Source of the DNA: an uncultured Rikenellaceae bacterium
GTDB taxonomy: Bacteria > Bacteroidota > Bacteroidia > Bacteroidales > Rikenellaceae
Assembly (NCBI GenBank): GCA_910588925.1
Contig: CAJURV010000007.1
Span: forward strand, 1 to 49,834
Reading direction: 5' to 3'
DNA length: 49,834 nt
Shown here in pieces: positions 7,374-15,623 of this stretch. Each line of letters starts with the position of its first letter. The stretch's first letter is position 1. The notes under the pieces are model-generated. The model saw nothing but the letters and a program-made list of their open reading frames with translations. It did not search any database and was not told the origin of the DNA. The translations under genes were made by a program, and so were the position numbers.

Positions 7374-8792
7374 TTAGAAATAGCTGGAGTTATCGAAACA
7401 GTGGGTGCAAAGCTCCTCTTTGGGTAGCCCTATGGCGTTCACCAGATCGTCGAGCCGCTGGAAACGGAGCGTGGTCAGCTTGAGGTGGTCGCGCATGACC
7501 TCTACCATACGTTTGTATTTGGGGCTTTCGCAGTCGGAGTATTGCGCCAGTATCTCGTCAGTAAGGTCGGTGGTCCCCTCCAAGTCGCGTATTATGCGGC
7601 GGGTGAAGAGGTCGAACGACGAACGCGAGGTGGAGAAGTTGAGAAAGTGGCACGGGTAGATGAGCGGGGGACACGCTATGCGCATGTGTACCTCTTTTAT
7701 GCCGCTCTCTATGAGTTTTACCACGTTGTCTTTGAGCTGGGTGCCTCGTACTATGGAGTCGTCGAGGAACACTATCTTCTTGCCTTTGGTCAGCTCCTTG
7801 TTTGGTATCAGCTTCATTTTGGCTACGAGGTCGCGCATCTTCTGATTCTGCGGCATGAAGCTGCGGGGCCATGTGGGCGTGTATTTGACGAACGAGCGTT
7901 CGTAGGGTATGCCGCGGCCGTTGCTGTAGCCTATGGCATGGCCTATGCCCGAGTCGGGTATGCCTGCGGCGAAGTCTGCGTCGAGATCCTTGTCGTGTTC
8001 GGCGATGGCGGCGCCGCAACGGTAACGCGACTCCTCGACGTTGATGCCCTCGTAGTACGACGACGGGTAGCCGTAGTAGACCCACAGGAACGAGCACACC
8101 TGTTTTTTTCGCGACGGCGCTATTATATTGAGTATGCCGTCGGCCGTCAGAAACACCGTTTCGCCCGCCTCTACGTCCCGAACCGTCTCGTAGCCGAGAT
8201 TGGTGAACGACGACGACTCGAACGCGCATACGTATCCGGTGTCGTTACGTCCCAGCACTATGGGTGTGCGCCCGTATTTGTCGCGAGAGGCGTATATGCC
8301 CTGCTCGGTGAGTATCAGCATGCTGCATGAGCCTTTGATCTTGCTCTGCACGTTGCGTATGCCCTCCTCGAACGAGCAACACGAAGCTATCAGTATGGCT
8401 ACCAGCTCCGTGGAGTTGAACGTGGAGTCGGAGAGCTCGGCGAAATGTTTGTGCTCGGCGAGCACTTCGCTGCACAGTTCGTCGAGGTTGTCTATGCGTC
8501 CTACGGTCACCACCGAGAAACGCCCCAGACACGTAGTCACCGTTATGGGCTGCGATTCGGTGTCGGAGATGACGCCTATGCCCATGCGTGAACCCTCGAA
8601 ACGGGGCAGGTCGGGTTCGAACTTGTTGCGGAAGTATGCGTTCTCGATGCTGTGGATGGAACGGACGAATTTTTCGCCGTTAAAAAAGGCCATGCCGGCA
8701 CGCTTGGTGCCTAAATGCGAATGGTAGTCGGTACCGTAGAAGACGTCCCCTACGCACTCGTTGCGTGAGACGCATCCGAAAAATCCGCTCAT
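7374..8792 (-). CDS. PurF-like amidophosphoribosyltransferase paralogue lacking the N-terminal cysteine nucleophile
   Basis: The 472-residue protein aligns along its length with glutamine PRPP amidotransferase: an Ntn-type domain (about 1-235) with QGIYASRDKYGRTPIVLG, then a phosphoribosyltransferase domain with FAAGIPDSG at about 274-282 and the PRPP loop VFLDDSIVRGTQ at 341-352. PurF normally begins Met-Cys-Gly, and Cys2 becomes the glutaminase nucleophile after Met removal. This protein begins Met-Ser-Gly-Phe-Phe-Gly. An in-frame TAA lies immediately upstream of the ATG, so no propeptide can supply the Cys. Glutamine hydrolysis should be lost while PRPP binding stays possible. It may use free ammonia or be regulatory. 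It follows folE by 6 bases. Family is certain, function uncertain. Confidence 0.85.
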   Translation of the reverse strand: MSGFFGCVSRNECVGDVFYGTDYHSHLGTKRAGMAFFNGEKFVRSIHSIENAYFRNKFEPDLPRFEGSRMGIGVISDTESQPITVTTCLGRFSVVTVGRIDNLDELCSEVLAEHKHFAELSDSTFNSTELVAILIASCCSFEEGIRNVQSKIKGSCSMLILTEQGIYASRDKYGRTPIVLGRNDTGYVCAFESSSFTNLGYETVRDVEAGETVFLTADGILNIIAPSRKKQVCSFLWVYYGYPSSYYEGINVEESRYRCGAAIAEHDKDLDADFAAGIPDSGIGHAIGYSNGRGIPYERSFVKYTPTWPRSFMPQNQKMRDLVAKMKLIPNKELTKGKKIVFLDDSIVRGTQLKDNVVKLIESGIKEVHMRIACPPLIYPCHFLNFSTSRSSFDLFTRRIIRDLEGTTDLTDEILAQYSDCESPKYKRMVEVMRDHLKLTTLRFQRLDDLVNAIGLPKEELCTHCFDNSSYF

Positions 8793-8798
8793 TTACAG

Positions 8799-9392
8799 TT
8801 ATTGTTTTATAAGTGAAATAAATTCTTCCCGTGTTTTCTGGTCTTTGAGGAATACTCCGGTGAATGCCGATGTGGTAGTCACGGAGTTCTGTTTCTGCAC
8901 CCCGCGCATCTGCATGCACATGTGGCTGGCCTCTATCACCACGGCCACGCCCAACGGCTTCAGTGCCTCCTGTATGGAGTCGCGTATCTCCACGGTGAGC
9001 CGTTCCTGTACCTGCAGACGTCGCGCGAAAGCCTCCACCACGCGAGCTATTTTGGAGAGCCCGGTTATGTAGCCGTTGGGAATGTAGGCCACATGGGCTT
9101 TGCCGTAGAACGGGAGCAGATGATGTTCGCAGAGAGAATAGAGCTCTATGTCTTTGACTATAACCATTTGGCGATACTCCTCCTTGAACCGTGCCGACAA
9201 CAATATCTCGGTTGGGTTCTGCACATATCCTTTTGTGAAGAAGGCCATCGCCTTGGCCGCACGCATCGGTGTCTTCTCGAGCCCTTCGCGTGTCGGATCC
9301 TCGCCTAAAAGGGAGAGTATCGCACGATAGTGGCCGGCTATATCGTCTATGGTCTTGTCGTCGAACTTTTCCGTATTGTCGTATATCTCCAT
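8799..9392 (-). CDS. folE: GTP cyclohydrolase I FolE
   Basis: FolE converts GTP to dihydroneopterin triphosphate, the first step to tetrahydrofolate and pterins; preQ1/queuosine synthesis in bacteria also starts here. The 197-residue protein starts at 9392, preceded by AGGA six bases upstream. A longer frame to 9518 adds residues with no family likeness and crosses no promoter. The zinc ligands C88 and H91 are in LCEHHLLPF and C159 is in HMCMQMRGV. The substrate-binding segment SKIARVVEAFARRLQVQE is intact. It is the first gene of the unit leading to the PurF-like gene and perhaps to tgt, which would put two queuosine-related steps together. Confidence 0.97.
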   Translation of the reverse strand: MEIYDNTEKFDDKTIDDIAGHYRAILSLLGEDPTREGLEKTPMRAAKAMAFFTKGYVQNPTEILLSARFKEEYRQMVIVKDIELYSLCEHHLLPFYGKAHVAYIPNGYITGLSKIARVVEAFARRLQVQERLTVEIRDSIQEALKPLGVAVVIEASHMCMQMRGVQKQNSVTTTSAFTGVFLKDQKTREEFISLIKQ

Positions 9393-9534
9393 AATAATTC
9401 CTATGTCGATGCGTAAGTATAAAAGGGGCTTCCCGTGGCATTTGCAAAGGCCGTCCGTATATCTCCGTGGCCAGAGCCTCCGGCAGCGGATAGGTATATG
9501 CCGCACTCCCGTAGACACATCGGTTATGTTATTG

Positions 9535-9542
9535 CAAAGGTA
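9535..9542 (-). promoter_or_regulatory. Bacteroidota -7 box for folE
   Basis: The reverse strand reads TACCTTTG, a perfect TAnnTTTG. The transcript would start near 9528, with a leader of about 135 bases to the folE start. Confidence 0.55.
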
Positions 9543-9627
9543 AACAAAATCGACGATATCCGAAGAGGTGAAAGTACGATGTGAAAAAATTTATTGTGAT
9601 TTTATTAACAATAAAAGAAAAGTTTTA

Positions 9628-9635
9628 TATATTTG
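9628..9635 (+). promoter_or_regulatory. Bacteroidota -7 box for pckA
   Basis: TATATTTG in an AT-rich stretch, about 106 bases before the pckA ATG. It is divergent from the folE promoter. The leader carries GGAGGAGGATGGG at 9641-9653 and then AT-rich DNA, with no structure I can name. Confidence 0.55.
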
Positions 9636-9740
9636 TAACCGGAGGAGGATGGGTTTTTTCTTCTCTGTTGTAATTAACGTGTTGTTAATCAACTCTTTTG
9701 ATTTAAAGAAACGACAAAAACATAACTAAAAAAGAAAGTC

Positions 9741-11348
9741 ATGTCAAAAATCGATTTAAGCAAGTACGGTATTACCGGCGTAAAGGAGATCATCCACAAT
9801 CCCTCTTACGATGAGCTTTTCAAGGCGGAGATGGACAGTTCGCTCGAAGGTTTCGAAAAAGGTCAGCTCACCGAGCTCGGTGCCGTTAACGTGATGACCG
9901 GCGTCTACACCGGCCGTTCGCCCAAAGATAAATTCTTCGTTTACGACGACACTACCAAAGATACCGTTTGGTGGACCTCTGAAGCGTACAAGAACGACAA
10001 CAAGCCCGTCGATGCAAAATGCTGGAACGCGGTTAAGGAGATAGCTCAGAAAGAGCTCTCGGGCAAGAAGCTCTATGTGGTCGACACCTTCTGCGGCGCT
10101 AACGAGAATTCGCGCATCAAGGTTCGTTTCATCATGGAAGTGGCATGGCAGGCTCACTTCGTCACCAACATGTTCATACGTCCCACTGCCGAGGAGCTCG
10201 CATCTTACGGCGAACCCGACTTCGTGGTTATGAACGCCTCTAAGGCCAAGGTTGAGAACTACAAGGAGCTGGGTCTCAACTCGGAGACTGCCGTGGTATT
10301 CAACCTCACCGAGAAGATTCAGGTTATCATCAACACATGGTACGGCGGCGAGATGAAGAAAGGTATGTTCTCGTACATGAACTATCTGCTTCCCTTGCGT
10401 GGCATGGCCTCTATGCACTGCTCGGCCAACACCGACATGAAGGGCGAAAACACCGCCATATTCTTCGGTCTGTCCGGTACCGGCAAGACCACCCTCTCTA
10501 CAGACCCCAAACGTCTGCTCATCGGTGACGACGAACACGGCTGGGACGACGAGGGCGTATTCAACTTCGAGGGCGGATGCTATGCCAAGGTCATCAACCT
10601 CAGCGCAGAAGCCGAGCCCGATATTTACAAGGCTATCCGTCGTGACGCTCTCCTCGAGAACGTGACTGTTGATGCTGCAGGCAAGATCGATTTCGCCGAC
10701 AAGAGCGTTACCGAGAATACCCGCGTATCTTATCCCATCTATCACATCGACAATATCGTCAAACCCATCTCCAAGGCTCCTGCCGCAAAACAGGTGATAT
10801 TCCTCTCTGCGGATGCGTTCGGCGTATTGCCTCCCGTGTCGATTCTCGATCCCGAGCAGACCAAATACTATTTCCTTTCAGGTTTCACCGCCAAGTTGGC
10901 AGGTACCGAGCGCGGCATCACCGAGCCCACTCCTACCTTCTCGGCATGCTTCGGCGCGGCGTTCCTTTCGTTGCACCCCACCAAGTATGCTGAAGAGCTC
11001 GTTAAGAAGATGCAGAAATCGGGTGCCAAGGCATATCTGGTCAATACAGGTTGGAACGGTACCGGCAAGCGTATCTCTATCAAAGACACGCGCGGTATAA
11101 TCGACGCTATCCTCGACGGCTCTATCGACAAGGCTCCCACCAAGACGATACCTTTCTTCGACTTCAAAGTGCCCACCGCACTCCCCGGCGTAGATTCAGC
11201 TATCCTCGACCCCCGCGATACATATGCCAACCCCGCGGAATGGGAAACCAAAGCCAAAGACCTCGCAGGCCGTTTCATCAAGAACTTCGAGAAATACACC
11301 GACAACGAAGACGGCAAACGTCTCGTAGCAGCCGGTCCGAAGCTCTGA
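9741..11348 (+). CDS. pckA: Phosphoenolpyruvate carboxykinase (ATP)
   Basis: PckA interconverts oxaloacetate + ATP and phosphoenolpyruvate + CO2. In fermenting Bacteroidota it runs mainly in the CO2-fixing direction towards succinate. The 535-residue length is standard. R60 in TGRSPKDKF binds substrate, YGGEMKKG at 201-208 carries the metal-binding Lys, the P-loop GLSGTGKT is at 243-250, and IGDDEHGWDD follows at 261-270. Isoleucine is coded mainly by ATC, whereas most genes in the window use ATA very heavily; this fits a highly expressed gene with selected codons. The last three sense codons and the stop lie inside the left arm of a long perfect inverted repeat. Confidence 0.98.
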   Translation: MSKIDLSKYGITGVKEIIHNPSYDELFKAEMDSSLEGFEKGQLTELGAVNVMTGVYTGRSPKDKFFVYDDTTKDTVWWTSEAYKNDNKPVDAKCWNAVKEIAQKELSGKKLYVVDTFCGANENSRIKVRFIMEVAWQAHFVTNMFIRPTAEELASYGEPDFVVMNASKAKVENYKELGLNSETAVVFNLTEKIQVIINTWYGGEMKKGMFSYMNYLLPLRGMASMHCSANTDMKGENTAIFFGLSGTGKTTLSTDPKRLLIGDDEHGWDDEGVFNFEGGCYAKVINLSAEAEPDIYKAIRRDALLENVTVDAAGKIDFADKSVTENTRVSYPIYHIDNIVKPISKAPAAKQVIFLSADAFGVLPPVSILDPEQTKYYFLSGFTAKLAGTERGITEPTPTFSACFGAAFLSLHPTKYAEELVKKMQKSGAKAYLVNTGWNGTGKRISIKDTRGIIDAILDGSIDKAPTKTIPFFDFKVPTALPGVDSAILDPRDTYANPAEWETKAKDLAGRFIKNFEKYTDNEDGKRLVAAGPKL

Positions 11349-11418
11349 TACCTACTATAAAAAAAGAGCCTCGCATTTTCATGCGAGGCTCTTTTTTTAT
11401 AGTAGGTATCAGAGCTTC
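11339..11418. terminator. Perfect 38-bp inverted repeat overlapping the pckA stop codon
   Basis: Bases 11339-11376 are the exact reverse complement of 11381-11418, separated by a four-base loop TTTC. The apical part (GAGCCTCGCAT, then ATGCGAGGCTC and T7, with A7 on the left) is an ordinary bidirectional intrinsic terminator. Pairing then runs 20 bases further on each side, through the stop codon into the last codons of pckA. I checked each arm base by base and found no mismatch. A 14-bp stem would be ample for termination, so the extra pairing is unexplained. Confidence 0.9.
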
Positions 11419-11493
11419 ATACATCGAGGATGTGGCCGTATCGTTTCCGGAAGATACGGTATTCCGGATGGATCCTTTTGCAGATAGTACTAC

Positions 11494-12618
11494 CTATTCG
11501 TAATATCCGGTAAGCAAGGTCTTTACTATAACTCCCTCGATAATGGAGGTGCGCTGAAACAACGATGCCGGTATCTCGGGTGCGCGTACTCCCCCCGTAT
11601 GGCCGTACGGGAGTTGACTTAGCACTTTAGGCGATACGAATATGCGTAGTTCGTCGTATAGCCTGGCCTCTATGAATGAGTTTATCAACGTCGTGCCACC
11701 CTCTACTATCAACGATGTTATCTTCCGTTCGTATAGCCTATTGAGGATCTGTTCTACGACCCTGCCGCCGAACTCGACAGGCAGACACTCGGTGCGACTG
11801 CCCTCCGGCAAGAGCGATTGAATCTGTGTCACGTTGCGCGTCGAGGTAAATAATAGAGTGTCGGCGTTATTGTCGAATATGCGATTGGTGACCGACAGCG
11901 CTCCTTGGCGGTCGATCGTCACCCTCAATGGGTCGGGACCGTACCACGACCGTACCGTGAGCGAGGGATTGTCGCGGTGTACGGTGGAGGTTCCCACCAT
12001 GATGGCCCTCTCCTGCGAGCGCCATTTGTGAACTAAGCGGCGGCACCGTTCGCCGGTGAGCCACGGGGCCGGTTGGCTGGCGTCACGGCCTGTGTCGATG
12101 TAACCGTCCATAGTTTGCGCCCACTTCAGGATGATGTAAGGACGGTGTTTGTTGTTATATACGGCGGTGCGACGATTGAGGTGTCGGCATTGCTTTTCGA
12201 GCACGCCCACCGTTACATCCACGCCTCCCCCTTTCAGCTCCTCTATTCCGCGTCCGTCCACCTCGCTGAAAGGGTCGCGTATGCCTATTACCACCCGTTT
12301 GATTCCCATACGCACGATCATCGACGAGCATGGCGGTGTCTTGCCGAAATGTGCGCACGGCTCGAGATTGACGTAAAGGGTAGACATGGGCAGATATTTC
12401 TTATCCTCCTCCGAGACGCTGTTGACGGCGTTAACCTCGGCATGCGGTCCGCCGAAGCGACTGTGATAGCCCTCTCCTATGACCGTGTCGTTACACACTA
12501 TGACCGATCCCACCATGGGGTTGGTCCCCACGCCGTTACGACCTCTGCGGGCCAGCTCTATGCACCTCCACATGTAGAACTCGTCCTTTTCACGCGAGGT
12601 GTACTCTATAGAATCCAT
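11494..12618 (-). CDS. ribD: Bifunctional riboflavin biosynthesis protein RibD
   Basis: RibD carries out two consecutive steps of riboflavin synthesis: deamination of the diaminohydroxyphosphoribosylaminopyrimidine, then reduction of the ribose side chain with NADPH. The deaminase domain (about 12-150) has the zinc/catalytic set PHAEVNA (H59, E61) and EPCAHFGKTPPC (C88, C97). The reductase domain (about 155-374) begins RPYIILKWAQTMDGYID and ends with the VEGGTTLINSF segment. Both halves are complete at 374 residues. It lies 18 bases after the M28 peptidase on the same strand and is probably co-transcribed, though the pairing has no obvious metabolic logic. Confidence 0.96.
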   Translation of the reverse strand: MDSIEYTSREKDEFYMWRCIELARRGRNGVGTNPMVGSVIVCNDTVIGEGYHSRFGGPHAEVNAVNSVSEEDKKYLPMSTLYVNLEPCAHFGKTPPCSSMIVRMGIKRVVIGIRDPFSEVDGRGIEELKGGGVDVTVGVLEKQCRHLNRRTAVYNNKHRPYIILKWAQTMDGYIDTGRDASQPAPWLTGERCRRLVHKWRSQERAIMVGTSTVHRDNPSLTVRSWYGPDPLRVTIDRQGALSVTNRIFDNNADTLLFTSTRNVTQIQSLLPEGSRTECLPVEFGGRVVEQILNRLYERKITSLIVEGGTTLINSFIEARLYDELRIFVSPKVLSQLPYGHTGGVRAPEIPASLFQRTSIIEGVIVKTLLTGYYE

Positions 12619-12636
12619 CGGATAAGGTTTTGTCGG

Positions 12637-13635
12637 TTAATACTCTTTTTCGTTAGCCAGATTCCACATGTTGAGGAACGAGGCTTTGGTTATGTCTACC
12701 AGCTTGTCCCAGTTTATCTTGTCGGCATGGTCGGAGGGTTGGTGAAAATCGGGGTGACCGTCGGTGTGATACCATATTATAGGCACTCCCGCCGCGGCGA
12801 AAGATGCGTTGTCGCTACCGCCCGTAGGGTTGTCCCACGCGTTGTAGTGCGGCTCCAGACCGAAACCGTAACGTTCGATGTCGTCCCTCAGCCACTTTTC
12901 GAACGCCGGATGCGAGGCGGTGTACAGGTAGGCTACGTGTTTGGGTCTGTCCTCCATATTGTTACGGCCGATCATGTCGAAGTTGAGGTATCCTTTTACC
13001 TGCGTTATGATACCGCAATTCTGAACGAAAGCCCGCGAACCGAGCAGACCTATCTCTTCCCCGTCCCAAAACGCGAAAATAACGTTACGTTCGGGCATGG
13101 CTCCGCTCTCCACGAACGCACGCGCTATCTGCAGCACGGCCGATACTCCCGAGGCGTTGTCGTCGGCGCCGTTGTATATCTTGTCGCCCTCTAATGCAGG
13201 ATCTATGCCGAGATGATCGAAGTGAGCCCCTACTATCACGAATTCGTCGCTGTCTCTACCCGGAATCATCCCTAATACGTTACAGAGCGACAGCTTGCGG
13301 TGCACTCCCTCTTTCAGTTTGGCGATGGAGTCGGGATGAATCTCGAAACGGCCCCTCTGCTGACGCTCTTTACGGTAGGCCTCGAATGGGTGCATATAGC
13401 TGTCGCCCATAGGTTTTATGCCTATCCATGCCAGCTGCGAAGCGATATACTCCGCGGCTATGCGCGAACCGTGTCTGCCCGCCTCCCGGCCCTCCAGCTC
13501 ATCGGAGGCGAGGAAACGTACTGTCGCTTCGGCCGAGGCACGATTTATCGAGTTTAATCCTTTATCTGTCGGAGATTGGGCCTCCGTCGTAATGAAAGAG
13601 AGCGACAGAAGCAATGCGGAGACTGTTTTTTTCAT
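12637..13635 (-). CDS. Secreted M28-family zinc aminopeptidase
   Basis: The 332-residue precursor starts with a signal peptide (MKKTVSALLLSLSFITTEAQ, likely cut after the AEAQ-like end at residue 20), so it acts outside the cytoplasm. The catalytic domain shows the M28 two-zinc ligands: H138 in GAHFDHLG, D158 in YNGADDNASG, E193/E194 in FWDGEEIGLLGSRAF, D220 in FDMIGRN and H298 in FHQPSDHADK. These enzymes remove N-terminal residues from peptides, and some members act as glutaminyl cyclases. The ORF could open at 13674, but that ATG lies inside the promoter box, so 13635 is the start. It is followed closely by ribD. Confidence 0.9.
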   Translation of the reverse strand: MKKTVSALLLSLSFITTEAQSPTDKGLNSINRASAEATVRFLASDELEGREAGRHGSRIAAEYIASQLAWIGIKPMGDSYMHPFEAYRKERQQRGRFEIHPDSIAKLKEGVHRKLSLCNVLGMIPGRDSDEFVIVGAHFDHLGIDPALEGDKIYNGADDNASGVSAVLQIARAFVESGAMPERNVIFAFWDGEEIGLLGSRAFVQNCGIITQVKGYLNFDMIGRNNMEDRPKHVAYLYTASHPAFEKWLRDDIERYGFGLEPHYNAWDNPTGGSDNASFAAAGVPIIWYHTDGHPDFHQPSDHADKINWDKLVDITKASFLNMWNLANEKEY

Positions 13636-13671
13636 CGGCCGGATGTTTTGTACGAGGTGTTTTATAAATAA

Positions 13672-13679
13672 CAAAAGTA
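13672..13679 (-). promoter_or_regulatory. Bacteroidota -7 box for the M28 peptidase and ribD
   Basis: The reverse strand reads TACTTTTG, a perfect TAnnTTTG. It gives a leader of about 30 bases and excludes the upstream in-frame ATG at 13674 as the start. The rest of the gap up to 14006 is AT-rich and shows no gene, tRNA or clear hairpin to me. Confidence 0.6.
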
Positions 13680-14006
13680 TGAAAATTTCCCGTTAACGTC
13701 ATCCGGATGATTAAAATAGTAGGATTAAGGACGTCGCCATTTTAACAGACAGCGATTTTTAAAGTTCGGGCGAGTACGGTTTTCGGGAGATATGCCTTGC
13801 CTCCGTACGAAAAAAGACGTTACCACTTAATAACGGTGAATGATCTTAGCCGTATACAGCCGGAAAAATACCGTAAAATACGCTATATTAAGAAGCTCCG
13901 AAAAGCCTGGCCAAATTCCCCGACAATATCACACGATATAAAACGACAAATACGGATACCGGCATCCCGACTCCGTCACAATGGAAACGCGACTAACCTC
14001 CCGCCG

Positions 14007-14600
14007 CTATTCTCCCCTCCTGCGCGAATAACCAACCAACCTCCTTGCCTGCACGGAAAATACGAACAGGGTTATACCCCCGACGACAAGAGCGAGAGCC
14101 ATGTGCATCACCGAACTCTCCCCGCCGTTCAATACGAGCTGTACGAATGTTGCCGCCGAACATATGAATAGCGCCGCCGCCGACACAAGAGTAACCGTAG
14201 AGGCGGAGGTATCGCTATTTTCGAGCCGGTTACCCAACACTAAAAGAATCATTCCTTTTATAAACAACCATATCCCCGCGGCTATTATCAACGCCCCCAG
14301 AGACAAGAGCGACTCCAGCCACAATACGGCTCCGAGTACGAGCTCCACTATGAAGATCCCGTAAACGAGGAACCTGTTTACAGGCGCCAGCTTACGATTC
14401 GGACATATATTGAGTATCAACGTCACGGCCGAGGCAACGAATAACCCGCCGAACACCGGAGACAACACGTTATACGACGACATGGGGTTCAGCAAAATAG
14501 CCGTCCCCAACATGACGCACGACACGCCCAACAATGAAATGAGCCACCAAAACCTTATATCGTGCACCCGTTTTTTAACATCATGCTTTATATTTTCCAT
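14007..14600 (-). CDS. HdeD-like (DUF308) membrane protein
   Basis: The 197-residue inner-membrane protein has about six helices in three pairs, beginning FWWLISLLGVSCVMLGTAIL and containing GALIIAAGIWLFIKGMILL. This paired-helix Gly-rich pattern fits the HdeD/DUF308 family, known in enterobacteria for acid resistance; the molecular function is not established. The termini are basic and cytoplasmic. GAGAG lies directly upstream of the ATG. It is a single-gene unit between two well-separated neighbours, and I see no TAnnTTTG box before it. Role in this organism unknown. Confidence 0.7.
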   Translation of the reverse strand: MENIKHDVKKRVHDIRFWWLISLLGVSCVMLGTAILLNPMSSYNVLSPVFGGLFVASAVTLILNICPNRKLAPVNRFLVYGIFIVELVLGAVLWLESLLSLGALIIAAGIWLFIKGMILLVLGNRLENSDTSASTVTLVSAAALFICSAATFVQLVLNGGESSVMHMALALVVGGITLFVFSVQARRLVGYSRRRGE

Positions 14601-14849
14601 CTCTCACATTTACTTCTTTAATTAAATTACTCCAGCGTAAGAATGCAAATTCCGTGCAAAAAGCGATATTCACAGACGTTTTTTGTCATTCACGACACAA
14701 AATACCACGCGCACAGACAGCCGCAAACCCGAAATCAACTATGCACCAACATATTACAAAGCACCACCATTTACGCCAACCGCAAACGCACCCTCCCGCA
14801 CAACGGAGACCTAAACCATAAAAAATTAGCGATAATTATAATTTTATGT

Positions 14850-14857
14850 TATTTTTG
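14850..14857 (+). promoter_or_regulatory. Bacteroidota -7 box for elbB and the efflux operon
   Basis: TATTTTTG matches TAnnTTTG, about 95 bases before the elbB ATG. This places the promoter inside the long frame that opens at 14643 and supports the start at 14952. The rest of the gap 14601-14849 holds nothing I recognise. Confidence 0.5.
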
Positions 14858-14951
14858 TCGTTACAGGTGTGTTTTCCGGTTTCGTGGCACTATTTTGGCA
14901 TACCGGAAATCTTATAACCCGTTTCCAGAAAATCGGATAAAACCATATCGA

Positions 14952-15614
14952 ATGAAAACAGCAGCAGTCATACTTGCCGGATGCGGTGCCAAAGACGGCT
15001 CCGAGATACACGAGGCCACTCTCGCGCTATATGCGCTCGCCAAAGAGGGTTTTAAAACCTCCGTGTTCGCTCCCGACACCGATTCCAAGGATGTGATCGA
15101 CCACATCACCGACCGGCCCATGAACGAGAAACGCAACGTAATGACGGAAGCGGCTCGCATAGCCCGCGGAGCTATCGCCCCCCTCTCGTCGCTGGTAGCC
15201 TCGGAATACGACGTCTTGGTTCTGCCCGGAGGTTTCGGTGCGGCCAAAAATCTCTTTACGCTTGCGGCGGACGGTCTCGACTTCTCGGTACTGCCCGAGG
15301 TGCGTGACGCCGTGCTCGCATTCCACAATGCGGGCAAACCCATCGGTGCAATGTGCATATCGCCTGTCATGATAGCCGCTCTGTTGGGCGACAAGGGCGT
15401 GGAGGTCACATTCGGGCCCGAAAGCGAGATGTGTGCCGCAGCCCGTGAAAAGTTCGGCGCCAAAGTCACCGTATGCGACCGCGACGGAGTGGTCGTCGAC
15501 CGTGCCAACAAGGTGGTGACCACCCCCTGTTACATGTACGGCGACTCATCCATAGCTCATATCGGAGACGGAGCCATGGCAATGGCCCGGGAGATTTCGT
15601 CACTCATCAAATAG
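14952..15614 (+). CDS. elbB: Isoprenoid biosynthesis-associated glyoxalase-like protein ElbB (DJ-1/PfpI superfamily)
   Basis: The 220-residue cytoplasmic protein matches ElbB over its length: VILAGCGAKDGSEIHEATL at the N-terminus, MNEKRNVMTEAARIARG, LPGGFGAAKNL, the nucleophile-elbow Cys in GAMCISPVM, and VVTTPCYMYG near the end. E. coli ElbB has weak glyoxalase activity and was linked to isoprenoid synthesis; its true substrate is unclear. A much longer frame begins at 14643, but its first 103 residues are unlike the family and include the promoter. It precedes the efflux adaptor by only 9 bases, so it seems to be the first gene of the RND efflux operon, which is an unusual partner. Confidence 0.92.
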   Translation: MKTAAVILAGCGAKDGSEIHEATLALYALAKEGFKTSVFAPDTDSKDVIDHITDRPMNEKRNVMTEAARIARGAIAPLSSLVASEYDVLVLPGGFGAAKNLFTLAADGLDFSVLPEVRDAVLAFHNAGKPIGAMCISPVMIAALLGDKGVEVTFGPESEMCAAAREKFGAKVTVCDRDGVVVDRANKVVTTPCYMYGDSSIAHIGDGAMAMAREISSLIK

Positions 15615-15623
15615 AACCGCGAT

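Noticed and set aside
13797..14171. A 124-residue plus-strand frame overlapping the HdeD-like gene end
   Set aside because: It is antisense to a protein with clear membrane-helix patterning, has no recognisable motif and no promoter.
14643..14951. A 103-residue N-terminal extension of elbB
   Set aside because: The extension contains the predicted promoter box at 14850 and is unlike the ElbB family, which begins at the ATG at 14952.
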